IMG/VR virus record: IMGVR_UViG_3300021599_001043
Location: 1 to 23,242 of that record
DNA from: a virus
DNA length: 23,242 bases
Direction: 5' to 3' (one strand)
A program made the position numbers and the translations under genes. A model generated the notes under the pieces. The model saw nothing but the letters and a program-made list of their open reading frames with translations, was not told where the DNA came from and searched no databases. Position 1 is the first letter of the stretch. The number at the start of each line of letters is the position of its first letter. This document shows, piece after piece, positions 15,743-23,155 of this stretch.

Positions 15743-18336
15743 TATTTAGATTTTTTACTAGCTCTATTTTTAGCATTTTCTTTAGCAATAGCTAAATCAT
15801 TTGCTTGATTCTCACGAGCCACTTGAAGTTTTTCTCTTTCAAGGGCCATTTTATCAGAAGCTTGTTTATTCTTTGAATTAATTTCTGCTAGCTTTAAACT
15901 ATAATCTTTTGCTGCCTTATTCTCTTCATTTGTAATTCTTGTCATCTCAAGAACATCTGGAACAGCGTTCTGATTGATGTCTTCAGATTCAACATTACCA
16001 AAACCTGTAGCCTGAATAATTGCAATTTTCTCCTTAGAAAGCCTGTCAAGTTCTTTTTGATAGTTATCGTTAGCTTGTTTTTCGTCTGCAAGTATTTTAG
16101 CTTGCTGAAGAGCTGCCATTTGTTGCTCTTGTTGAGCCTGTTGTTGTTGCTCTTGAAGCTGCATTTGTCTTTCTTGCATTTCTTGTTGTCTATCCTTAAG
16201 GTCTTTGAACACCTTCTTCATCTGACGAATAGACTTAGTGGAATAAAGTTCAATAATGTCATGCACTGTACCACCATTCTGAAGAATTGTCTGAGAAAGT
16301 TGTCTAACTTCCTGGAATATTTGGTTGTCTTCAGGTCTATTTGTTGGGAACACCTTCAAATCACGGAATCTAATGTCTGCACCATTCACCTGTACAAATG
16401 CAGACTCTCCTTCAGACGTAATATAAGATATTGTAGATTGAGGCTTTTGACTTTCTACATACAAAGCAGCATCTATAATTGCTTGGTAGAGCTGTCCCAT
16501 TACATACTCGTGAGCTATAAACAGAGGTTCTGTCTGAGCATACGATTGTTGAATAGCGGTGTTCGTACCTGTAGCAGATTCTGAAGCCATTACACTCCCA
16601 AGTCTCTGTCTAGTTATACCAATTAGTTCCCAACACTCATTCTTAAGCTGCATAGCTAGTTGATAACGAGATTGAATTTCTTGAGTACGTGTAAGGTCTA
16701 TATCTCTAAACTGATTAAATGATGAAGGAGATTTAAGGTTCTCAGGAGAATCATCAATAAACACTACACCTCTGTTACGAGCTTCCATTTCCCAAATATC
16801 AAGAGCATCTTGTGCGTCCCCATCTTTAGGAATGGGTACATGTCTGATTGATGTCAAATACACCTTACCTACCTCTTTCTCAAGAAGCTTGTAAAGCTGG
16901 TTCATACATACATTATATAACACCTGGAAAGGTTTCATCAAATCCACTAAAGAACGAGCCTCTGTATTCTTCACTTCAAAAGTCATTCCTATAAGTGGAC
17001 AATATGTAAGAAGTTTAAATGGTTTTATATGGTAGATGTCTGGACCAATCTTAATACCCTGATACCACTGATTTATCCATCCCCAATCTAAAGACTGTTG
17101 CATAGGATGTGTACCAGATTTGTAACTCTCATCTACAAGAACAGACTGTTCATTACCCACCTCATCTAAATAGATGAGTTTTCCGATCTTCTTTTTAGAG
17201 AGCCAATATGCTCTCACCACTACATATTTGTATCCAAATGATGACACATTAGAAGTGAGACCAAGGAAATCTTTAAGGCCATCATTATTTTCCTTCATCT
17301 CACTTTCAATAATCATTCTTGTCTGAAGAACAAGAGGATCGTACGTGTCATATGTAACAGAATCAATACCAGGCGTTACATTAGGATTACCCAGATTTGA
17401 TTCACGAACGTTAATCAACCCATAGTCCTGAAGAGAAGATCTTAAGTGATCTATCTCTTCCTTAGTGAGGTCTGGAACACTCTCAATAATCTCAGAAAGC
17501 TCCATAACATTCACAGTACCAGCAGCATATGCACCTTGTGCTCTACCAGTGGTGTCTGAAATATATTTTCTATCAGGAGTGGTGAGGAACCAAGTGTTCT
17601 TAGGGTTGGCCACCTCAATGTTAAATCCAAGTTTAGAGTTGTCTTCATATATGTGAAAAAACTCTCTTGATGAAATAAGAAGATCTCTAAAAGCATCTTC
17701 TCCTTTTTCTTTTAAATTAAACTCCATCTTTTGAGCTGTCAGAATATGGTTTGCCCACTTTTCAGCTACAGATGTATAGGAATCAAGTTGATCTTTCACT
17801 TGCTCCATAGTCATTTGTTCAACTTCCTCTTCTGTCACTTCTTCCACCTGCCCTTCCATCATGAGCTTTTCCATTATCTTATTCTTTGCTTGACTCATGA
17901 TGTATCCCTGAAGAAGCTCAGTTTTGTGCTGTAGTTCTTCAGATTTACTATCATCATCAAAAGCTTTCACTCTAAATGTATCAGGTCTTTTTGATACCTC
18001 ACCAACAAGATTGTTGATAGGAGTGGTGATAATAGAATAATGTTTTACATAAGCAGGAAGTTCTATGTTTGCTGTAAGCATGTCTGTAAAACTCTTTACT
18101 TGGGGCTCTTGATAGAAATCCTCCATTCTCAGAATACCCTTTACAAGATCATAGTTTTTAACAAACGTATCCCTGTTCTTTACATACTCAGCATAAGCCT
18201 TGTTTGCAAAGTAGTCCATTGTATTTTTTATCCAACTCTCATCCTGTTTTTCTTTTTCAGTTTTGAATTGATCGGGAAATATATTCAAATACGCATAGCG
18301 TATTGTTGCATCTTTTGTATACCTAATAATAGCCAT
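15742..18336 (-). CDS. Portal protein, crAss-like (long form)
   Basis: This 864-aa protein is much longer than typical portals (~450-600 aa) but usual for crAss-like phages (~750-870 aa). It follows TerL directly (TAATG overlap). The central part (~330-640) has the mixed helix/strand character of portal wing and stem, with conserved-looking segments VVVRAYWLSKKKIGKLIY, FKLLTYCPLIGMTFEVKN and ITRQRLGSVMASESATGTNT (the last resembling portal-core ends). Residues ~700-770 are Gln/Glu-rich coiled coil (RQQEMQERQMQLQEQQQQ), which fits a long C-terminal barrel. The extreme C-terminus is basic (AKENAKNRASKKSK). It forms the DNA entry/exit ring and the docking site for terminase and tail rings. Confidence 0.85.
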   Translation of the reverse strand: MAIIRYTKDATIRYAYLNIFPDQFKTEKEKQDESWIKNTMDYFANKAYAEYVKNRDTFVKNYDLVKGILRMEDFYQEPQVKSFTDMLTANIELPAYVKHYSIITTPINNLVGEVSKRPDTFRVKAFDDDSKSEELQHKTELLQGYIMSQAKNKIMEKLMMEGQVEEVTEEEVEQMTMEQVKDQLDSYTSVAEKWANHILTAQKMEFNLKEKGEDAFRDLLISSREFFHIYEDNSKLGFNIEVANPKNTWFLTTPDRKYISDTTGRAQGAYAAGTVNVMELSEIIESVPDLTKEEIDHLRSSLQDYGLINVRESNLGNPNVTPGIDSVTYDTYDPLVLQTRMIIESEMKENNDGLKDFLGLTSNVSSFGYKYVVVRAYWLSKKKIGKLIYLDEVGNEQSVLVDESYKSGTHPMQQSLDWGWINQWYQGIKIGPDIYHIKPFKLLTYCPLIGMTFEVKNTEARSLVDLMKPFQVLYNVCMNQLYKLLEKEVGKVYLTSIRHVPIPKDGDAQDALDIWEMEARNRGVVFIDDSPENLKSPSSFNQFRDIDLTRTQEIQSRYQLAMQLKNECWELIGITRQRLGSVMASESATGTNTAIQQSYAQTEPLFIAHEYVMGQLYQAIIDAALYVESQKPQSTISYITSEGESAFVQVNGADIRFRDLKVFPTNRPEDNQIFQEVRQLSQTILQNGGTVHDIIELYSTKSIRQMKKVFKDLKDRQQEMQERQMQLQEQQQQAQQEQQMAALQQAKILADEKQANDNYQKELDRLSKEKIAIIQATGFGNVESEDINQNAVPDVLEMTRITNEENKAAKDYSLKLAEINSKNKQASDKMALEREKLQVARENQANDLAIAKENAKNRASKKSK

Positions 18337-20348
18337 TACGAAAATAATTTATGTTTTCTTGATTCAAATATTCCTCTTGATGGAGTGAACAAAGCTTGTT
18401 TTGGTTTCTTTTTAAACATAGCTGCAATCCTATCATCACCAGAAGCTCCCACTTTTCCTAATATAGGGTCCATCTTCATAGCCTGAGCTATTGCTAATTC
18501 TGCTGCTACAATACGGTCAAAGTTACCCTGATCATTGTATTGTATTATCTCTTCCAAAAGAACAGGATCAAACATCTTGCTCACTCCTGTCACCTCTCTT
18601 GTAATATTTCCATTTTCATCTGTCTCTTTGTGTATCACCTCCTCCATATACTTCTTAAGACAATTATGAAGGTAGTCTATCACCTTTTGGGCAGAACGGT
18701 GTACACCATATTCACGTTTAACGGTGGTGTTTGGAACCACCTCCATAAGCCACTGTGGCTGCTTTTCCAAATAATGTGCATCTCCTTTAGATTTCATATA
18801 TTCAATAAACGATATATCATCATTTTCACAGAGGGTGCGAGCGTTATAATACTTAATAAGAAGTCTAGCCTGTTCTTCCCAGGTTTCTTTCTTATCAGGA
18901 CGTGCTACATAGCTTGCTACAAACATATCCTGATATTTCTCACCTGTAATATCATGCATTCGTTTATAAATATAAACTGCTCCTAAAGAAGAGCTATATG
19001 CTGATTTACCCTGTCTGTAAGGGTCAACTCCTGCTACATACAATCCATAAGGAGGATTCTGTACAGGAAATTCATATATTACAACAGGAGCGTCTTTTAA
19101 ATCACTTGGTTTTAGAGGGAAGTTTGTTATAGGCTGTTTGTCTGTAAACTCATGTGCAATCTTGTCTCCATCGTTAAAAAGAATAACAGGAATACCTGTT
19201 TTCTCCTGTTGCATCAACCTAAACTTCTGACGTTTAGCAGCATCAATATCAAATATGTTTGTATCCTCATTAAGGAAGATGTCATCCACCTCAATAGGAT
19301 AGTACATCTTTTCTTTAAGATAGGCTATTCTATCCCCTGCTTTCTTTAGTCTTTCTAGATTACCATTAGTGATTTCAAGAGCTTTTTCCTCATTACTCAC
19401 CAGCATTGGAATATCTTGGAGAGCAGGATTATTGAGGTAGTGCCCTAATGTGGAAGGTTCCTTAGCTTCCATCCTATATTTATAGGAAATGAAAAGTCCA
19501 TGTACACGCTTTTCATCCTTCTCATTATTATATGTAAGAAAGTTGAAATTGTCTACATCAAACATGAGGGATTTAGCATCCATGAATTTCTTCATATCAC
19601 CCCCAGTGCCCGTAAGAATTGGAGAACATCCCCAACCATACGGTGTTGTGAAACCTGGAACAGCAGCTTGGAAACCTCTAAGGAAGTTTCCTTTACCAAT
19701 CTCATCTATAATTAATTTACGAGGTTTTGTACCAGCAATAGCTTCCTCATTATTACCTTCATCTAAGTTACGAACAAGGATTTGTGAAAAGGGAATACGC
19801 TCTCCCCCCTTTGTTTTAATTCCAAGACTCACCTGATTCTTCCAATTATCCTCTATCCTTTGCCACCTCCAAGCTTCTGGAAGGAAGTTGAGTCCTTTAT
19901 CGATCTTATCTGTAATAAGCTTTATATCTGGAGCGTTCAATCCAGCAATAATGTTCTGGGAGTTTTCATCAAATGTAGCTCCCCATCCTATATAAGAACT
20001 CTCTATAACAGACTTAGCCAAACGTCTGATTCCTAATATCACCAATCCTTTCTTATCCCTTTGAGCCCTATCTATTTCATTTGTAATCACCCACTCATTG
20101 TCTCTAAGAAGGGGGTTTGCATATTTCTGGGAAATCCTACCACGTTCATCCATAACATCCACTTCTGTATTCCAGAAGTTGAGATGCCAATATAAAAATG
20201 GGTTGATGTAAACACCACCCATCATAGCTCCATTTAAACACAGTTCTTTATGGAAATTAAAGAATGGTTTGTATTCAGCAGAATCCTTATCAGGAATCCT
20301 TTTCTGATTAAGATACCAGTCTTTATAATCTATACTCTGTATTTCCAT
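18336..20348 (-). CDS. terL: Large terminase subunit (TerL)
   Basis: This 670-aa protein has an N-terminal ATPase with a deviant Walker A GIRRLAKS (106-113), Walker B KLIIDEIGKG (211-220; D215, E216) and coupling motif LTGTGGD (245-251). The C-terminal RNase H-like nuclease has acidic residues at VAGVDPYRQG (D442), LCENDD (E508, D510-511) and NFDRIVAAELA (D611). All elements of a working packaging motor are present: ATP-driven DNA translocation into the prohead and headful or end cutting. Length fits crAss-like TerL. Start and stop both form TAATG overlaps with the adjacent genes, so synthesis is probably coupled with the TerS candidate and portal. Confidence 0.95.
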   Translation of the reverse strand: MEIQSIDYKDWYLNQKRIPDKDSAEYKPFFNFHKELCLNGAMMGGVYINPFLYWHLNFWNTEVDVMDERGRISQKYANPLLRDNEWVITNEIDRAQRDKKGLVILGIRRLAKSVIESSYIGWGATFDENSQNIIAGLNAPDIKLITDKIDKGLNFLPEAWRWQRIEDNWKNQVSLGIKTKGGERIPFSQILVRNLDEGNNEEAIAGTKPRKLIIDEIGKGNFLRGFQAAVPGFTTPYGWGCSPILTGTGGDMKKFMDAKSLMFDVDNFNFLTYNNEKDEKRVHGLFISYKYRMEAKEPSTLGHYLNNPALQDIPMLVSNEEKALEITNGNLERLKKAGDRIAYLKEKMYYPIEVDDIFLNEDTNIFDIDAAKRQKFRLMQQEKTGIPVILFNDGDKIAHEFTDKQPITNFPLKPSDLKDAPVVIYEFPVQNPPYGLYVAGVDPYRQGKSAYSSSLGAVYIYKRMHDITGEKYQDMFVASYVARPDKKETWEEQARLLIKYYNARTLCENDDISFIEYMKSKGDAHYLEKQPQWLMEVVPNTTVKREYGVHRSAQKVIDYLHNCLKKYMEEVIHKETDENGNITREVTGVSKMFDPVLLEEIIQYNDQGNFDRIVAAELAIAQAMKMDPILGKVGASGDDRIAAMFKKKPKQALFTPSRGIFESRKHKLFS

Positions 20349-20680
20349 TATTTTCTGCTTTTAAGGAAGTCTTCAGCCATTGAGCTGAGTTCTCCTTTTC
20401 CTCTCACTTCCACTTTAGCCTCTTCTGCAGAACGCAGCTTGTCCACCACTTCAAGCAAAGCTAAGTAATTTTTCATGGTTTCTTGAATAAATTTTCCCTG
20501 AGCCTCTATAGAAGCAATCACCATAGGCATCATTCCTCCCTTAGCTGTGGGCTTCCATTCAATTCTATCTTTTAATTCGTGAAGAGGATTAGCATCTACA
20601 TAAGCTTTCCAAGATGTAAGCTGTTGCTCAGCCCAATCAAGTTCTGTATTAATATATGTAGTTTTTTTAATACTCGCCAT
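20348..20680 (-). CDS. Hypothetical protein, small-terminase candidate
   Basis: This 110-aa protein starts MASIKKTTYINTELDWAEQQ. It is largely helical: a helical segment at 12-45 (DWAEQQLTSWKAYVDAN...LKDRIEW), a Gly/Met loop (AKGGMMPMV) and a long C-terminal helix (IEAQGKFIQETMKNYLALLEVVDKLR) that could oligomerise, then a charged tail. The position directly upstream of terL with a TAATG overlap is where small terminase genes usually lie. No clear helix-turn-helix DNA-binding motif is seen, so the TerS assignment is by context only. Confidence 0.4.
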   Translation of the reverse strand: MASIKKTTYINTELDWAEQQLTSWKAYVDANPLHELKDRIEWKPTAKGGMMPMVIASIEAQGKFIQETMKNYLALLEVVDKLRSAEEAKVEVRGKGELSSMAEDFLKSRK

Positions 20681-20951
20681 TATCTTCTTCTTTTAAAATA
20701 GTGTCTAAGTTTTGAGCTTCCTTTATTATAGTATCAATTTCAGACTCATCTGTATGAGGAAAGTCCATATCAAGCTGAGACTTATACTTCGTTAGAGCAA
20801 ATAAAAGTTCTTTGTCTGATATTCCCCAGAAATCTCCATAATCAGCTAGTGCTGTGGACAAATGTCTACCCATATTATAATGTGGATAGGAAGAATGTAA
20901 TTGTTGTAGGAGCTTTAGCACCTGGTTGTAATGTCTTGGTTTCTTTATCAT
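20667..20951 (-). CDS. Hypothetical protein, 94 aa
   Basis: The protein starts MIKKPRHYNQVLKLLQQLHS. It looks all-helical, with PHYNMGRHLSTALADYGDFWGISDKELLFALTKY split across residues ~23-56 and an acidic end (TILKEEDNGEY). It overlaps the 110-aa gene by 14 bases. The compact, Tyr/Phe-containing helical fold and place in the operon suggest a minor virion or assembly factor, possibly acting with terminase. I recognise no family. Confidence 0.6.
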   Translation of the reverse strand: MIKKPRHYNQVLKLLQQLHSSYPHYNMGRHLSTALADYGDFWGISDKELLFALTKYKSQLDMDFPHTDESEIDTIIKEAQNLDTILKEEDNGEY

Positions 20952-20961
20952 TGTCTCTAAT

Positions 20962-21150
20962 TTACGCCACTACAAGTCCTGCACCCTTTGCTGTCATCTT
21001 AGCAATGGAATCTTTCACCACTGAATTAAGAATGATCTGAATATAACTATTGGCAATTCCTTGTGTTTCCTCGTTGATTCCAGGAGTGGCACATAAAGCT
21101 GCCAGTCTTTCCATAGCCATAAAGGCATCTTGTGTAGTTTGAAAGTTCAT
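20962..21150 (-). CDS. Hypothetical small helical protein, 62 aa
   Basis: The protein starts MNFQTTQDAFMAMERLAALC and is entirely helix-forming, with GINEETQGIANSYIQIILNSVVKD in the middle and a Gly/Ala/Val end (KGAGLVVA). Its ATG overlaps the preceding stop as ATGA, so translation is likely coupled to the 108-aa gene. No family recognised. Confidence 0.6.
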   Translation of the reverse strand: MNFQTTQDAFMAMERLAALCATPGINEETQGIANSYIQIILNSVVKDSIAKMTAKGAGLVVA

Positions 21151-21473
21151 ATTAGTTGGTTTAAATCGTCATCAGATAGTTTATATTTTGTTGTTGGAGA
21201 AGGAGGAGGGAGTTCTTCTTGTTCTTCTTCTTCATCTTCTACACTGTTTTTAAAGTTTTCTCTTATGTTGTTCATTGCATCTTCCTCAGTCATACCTTTA
21301 AAAACAGTGTAGTCTTTTGTAAATCGAATGTCTACAACATCTTGTTCCTCATCGTTTTTTCCACAAAAGTCTACATAGTCCACTCCACTTTCATACAAAT
21401 CAGTTAGTATTTCTATGAGAGAATGCAAATGCAATTTTCGTAAAATTACGTCTTTTCCTTTGTTTTCTTCCAT
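21147..21473 (-). CDS. Hypothetical acidic protein, 108 aa
   Basis: An N-terminal helix (RKLHLHSLIEILTDLYESGV) leads to a small beta/alpha part (VDYVDFCGKNDEEQDVVDIRFTKDYTVF in pieces, residues ~31-60). A Glu-rich low-complexity stretch (VEDEEEEQEELPPPSPTT, ~77-94) follows, then a short C-terminal helix (KLSDDDLNQLI). The C-terminal acidic linker plus short helix could be a docking tail for another virion protein. It overlaps its upstream neighbour by 28 bases and the next gene by 4. No family recognised. Confidence 0.6.
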   Translation of the reverse strand: MEENKGKDVILRKLHLHSLIEILTDLYESGVDYVDFCGKNDEEQDVVDIRFTKDYTVFKGMTEEDAMNNIRENFKNSVEDEEEEQEELPPPSPTTKYKLSDDDLNQLI

Positions 21474-21763
21474 TGTTTTTCTAATTCTTGTTGTTGTTCA
21501 TAAGACAGAGACGCTTCCCATTTCTTCAAAGGACATTCACAAGAGAGGCAGGCTGTCTTTGCTGATAATGTACATCCACAATTTGTACAATGAATATCTC
21601 TTCTCACTGTATTATATCCTTCTGTTTTAGCATTCTCAGAATAATGAGGACATTCTTTACAAACACCCATTCTTTTCTCCACCGTAGTGTCTATTACATT
21701 CTTTAGATAGGCAGGAGGTACAAGCTTGTTTCTCCAACCCTCATAAATTTTAGACAGTTGCAT
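21446..21763 (-). CDS. Zinc-binding protein, 105 aa
   Basis: Three Cys clusters are seen: CKECPH (C35, C38, H40), CTNCGC (C59, C62, C64) and CLSCEC (C72, C75, C77). They are followed by PLKKW and a charged C-terminal helix (EQQQELEKQWKKTKEK). The spacing fits one or two zinc ribbons. I recall similar small zinc proteins upstream of TerL in crAss-like genomes, without known function. It overlaps the HU-like gene by 14 bases, suggesting that regulator, HU-like and zinc proteins are made together. Confidence 0.7.
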   Translation of the reverse strand: MQLSKIYEGWRNKLVPPAYLKNVIDTTVEKRMGVCKECPHYSENAKTEGYNTVRRDIHCTNCGCTLSAKTACLSCECPLKKWEASLSYEQQQELEKQWKKTKEKT

Positions 21764-22106
21764 ATTCTATTTTTGGTTTTAATGCTTCAATGTTTATAAG
21801 AACATTTGTTAGCTTTGTCTGTGTAGAAGCTTTCTTTTGTTCAGAGAGTTGAGGATCTTGGAGAAGGTCTTCAAAATAAGCTTTCTGTGAAAGCATCTTT
21901 TCCATTCTCTTATTAGCCTTCTTCTGGTTGAACAAAAACTTCCCAAACCCCGTAATCTCCACACTCTTATTGTTCTTGAGGGCATCGTTAGCAGAACTAA
22001 ACTGATGACTAATCACTGTATCAATCACCTTCTCACTCACCATAAGCTTAACCCCCATCTTCCTGATGATGTAGTCTTTTACGGAAAGTGAAATCGGCTT
22101 ATCCAT
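21750..22106 (-). CDS. HU/IHF-like DNA-binding protein
   Basis: In this 118-aa protein residues ~24-65 match the HU/IHF core: VSEKVIDTVISHQFSSANDAL (helix pair) followed by VEITGFGKFLFNQKKANKR (49-67), where GFGKF begins the DNA-contacting saddle. The usual arm PRNP motif is replaced by KKANKR and a C-terminal helical extension (MEKMLSQKAYFEDLLQ...), so the DNA-binding mode may differ from bacterial HU. IHF-like proteins are a known crAss-like trait. It overlaps the upstream regulator-like gene by 8 bases. It may organise phage DNA, help packaging, or be a virion component. Confidence 0.75.
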   Translation of the reverse strand: MDKPISLSVKDYIIRKMGVKLMVSEKVIDTVISHQFSSANDALKNNKSVEITGFGKFLFNQKKANKRMEKMLSQKAYFEDLLQDPQLSEQKKASTQTKLTNVLINIEALKPKIEYATV

Positions 22107-22464
22107 GTGTTAGCTTTATTTCTAAGGAAATGTCTCTTGTAAAATCTAACACAATCACAGGATTCACCTTCACCTTTGTCCCATCCTTCACTAACACACC
22201 AACCTTCTTAAGCTTAGAAATAATATTATTAATTGTAGGACCTGTCGTACTATGAAGCTCACAAAACTCCTTCCTAATATTAGCATAGGAAATATTTCCC
22301 TTAACAGCTGTAAAAGCAATAAGCTGCAACTCTCTATGTGTCAACTTAAGACCATTAACAGCAGACAATATAGAATAATACCTCTCAGCTTTAGAAACAG
22401 CAGAATCCTCTACCTTCCTAAGCTTCTGTAATATAACAACCTTCTTGTTATCTGTTGGTTCCAT
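22099..22464 (-). CDS. Winged-helix-like protein, regulator candidate
   Basis: I chose ATG 22464; a TTG one codon upstream (22467) is an alternative. The protein has helical segments LTHRELQLIAFTAVKGNISY and RKEFCELHSTTGPTINNIISKLKKVGVLV (in pieces, ~43-95), the last resembling a recognition helix followed by a beta wing (VLVKDGTKVKVNPVIVLDF). It is the first gene of the long minus-strand operon. The promoter begins 16 bases upstream, so the mRNA leader would be only ~10 bases. It could control late transcription; its target is unknown. Confidence 0.6.
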   Translation of the reverse strand: MEPTDNKKVVILQKLRKVEDSAVSKAERYYSILSAVNGLKLTHRELQLIAFTAVKGNISYANIRKEFCELHSTTGPTINNIISKLKKVGVLVKDGTKVKVNPVIVLDFTRDISLEIKLTHG

Positions 22465-22479
22465 CAATTTAGTTTAATA

Positions 22480-22510
22480 CAAAGATAGACAATTAAAAAA
22501 CATTAACAAT
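22480..22510 (-). promoter_or_regulatory. Promoter of the long minus-strand operon
   Basis: On the minus strand ATTG (22510-22507) is followed after 19 bases by TATCTTTG (22487-22480), a perfect match to the Bacteroidota TAnnTTTG element with near-perfect upstream box and spacing. Predicted RNA start is ~22474, about 10 bases before the ATG at 22464. Confidence 0.65.
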
Positions 22511-22554
22511 GACCATCTTTTCTACAGAATGCTATATTATGCATCCATTTTCTT

Positions 22555-22570
22555 CCCCACCCTCCACCCC
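22555..22570 (-). promoter_or_regulatory. G-rich tract, possible G-quadruplex
   Basis: The minus strand reads GGGGTGGAGGGTGGGG, four G-runs separated by single bases, in an otherwise AT-rich genome. It is ~45 bases upstream of the operon promoter. Its core AGGGTGGG recurs twice on the plus strand at the window's right edge. Confidence 0.5.
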
Positions 22571-22635
22571 AAAGTTACAAAAGAATATTTGACATTTCCA
22601 AAAAAAATTTTTTTGTCAAGATATGACTTTACAAA

Positions 22636-22677
22636 AAGCCCCCCCTAGTAAAGCTATTTCTTTACCAAGCCCCCCTA
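22636..22677. repeat. C-run direct repeats flanking a hairpin
   Basis: AAG followed by seven C then TA (22636-22647) and AAG followed by six C then TA (22667-22677) bracket the hairpin GTAAAG (22648-22653) / CTTTAC (22660-22665) with a six-base loop. The unit looks like a paired protein-binding site or a copy of a small control element. Confidence 0.55.
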
Positions 22678-22711
22678 ATCTATTGTAAATCAAGAAATTA
22701 TTGTGTAGAAG

Positions 22712-22791
22712 GGAGGGGAGACTACTTCCAATAGCAACCCCTCCTGGCTGTTAGGCGGTTGGGGGCAGTCCCCATTTGATGTAACGCCTAA
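22712..22791 (+). promoter_or_regulatory. Structured leader of the plus-strand gene (two hairpins)
   Basis: GGAGGGG (22712-22718) pairs with CCCCTCC (22738-22744). Next, TTAGGCG (22751-22757) pairs with CGCCTAA (22785-22791), enclosing GGGG (22762-22765) paired to CCCC (22770-22773) around CAGT. The second hairpin ends 15 bases before the ATG at 22807. I could not find a convincing TTTG/TAnnTTTG promoter for this gene, so a phage RNA polymerase or a distant promoter may be used. Confidence 0.55.
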
Positions 22792-22806
22792 CTAAATTTA
22801 TCAAAA

Positions 22807-23154
22807 ATGGAAAAGATCACAGTTTTAAAGAGAGAAGTTAAGAAATTACCAGGTTTGTTTGCTTACGAAAGTGAGAATGAAGGCTGGAAAGGTAAAAAAT
22901 ATTACCGTTTCCGTTATGATGAGAAAGTTTTCGTGGTGCACGAAGATGATGATTTTATCAAGGATTGGGATGCTAACAAGGTTCAGGAAGTCAAGATCGG
23001 TATCAGTACTGAAGGTGCTACCTTCCTGAATCACGCTAATCGTGAAGATCTCATCGAGGAAGCTAAGTTCGAAGCAATGTTGACCGAAATCAAGATTGGT
23101 TCTGCGAAAGCTAAACCTGTTGAGAACGAAGCACAGCTTAATGCTTTAGGATAA
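22807..23154 (+). CDS. Unknown protein, 115 aa, likely highly expressed; opposite strand
   Basis: The protein starts MEKITVLKREVKKLPGLFAY. The N-terminal ~70 residues look like a small beta domain (KYYRFRYDEKVFVVHEDDDF, VQEVKIGISTEGATF). A helix (NREDLIEEAKFEAMLTEI) and a polar end follow. It is acidic overall, and no family is recognised. Codons are notably C-ending (ATC, ACC, TTC, CTG, CGT), unlike most minus-strand genes except the MCP, which suggests strong expression. It stands alone between a structured leader and a strong terminator, on the strand opposite to the structural module. It may be the first gene of the early module; an abundant early host-interaction or nucleic-acid-related protein is possible but unproven. 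Confidence 0.75.
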   Translation: MEKITVLKREVKKLPGLFAYESENEGWKGKKYYRFRYDEKVFVVHEDDDFIKDWDANKVQEVKIGISTEGATFLNHANREDLIEEAKFEAMLTEIKIGSAKAKPVENEAQLNALG

Positions 23155-23155
23155 T

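Larger units (their letters stand above)
22465..22806. other. Divergent control region between the two transcription directions
   Basis: This 342-base non-coding stretch holds, left to right: a minus-strand promoter (22480-22510); a G-rich tract on the minus strand (22555-22570); an A8T7 tract inside TTGACA/TGTCAA (22589-22619); a pair of AAGC6-7TA repeats around a hairpin (22636-22677); and two hairpins leading into the plus-strand gene. Such density of structure between divergent modules suits a promoter hub and possibly a replication origin, but no iteron array was found. Open frames here are under 30 codons and unconvincing. Confidence 0.6.

Noticed and set aside
18040-18486. 148-codon plus-strand frame opposite the portal/TerL junction
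   Set aside because: The protein is Cys/Phe/Ile-rich as expected from antisense reading of AT-rich genes, and it crosses two real genes.
22509-22592. 27-codon plus-strand frame in the divergent region
   Set aside because: Very short, Pro/Ser-rich because it reads through the C-rich tract, and it ends at the A/T tract. No coupling to a neighbour.
22636-22677. CRISPR-like repeat pair
   Set aside because: Only two short repeats, differing in length, with a hairpin between them and no spacer array or cas genes.
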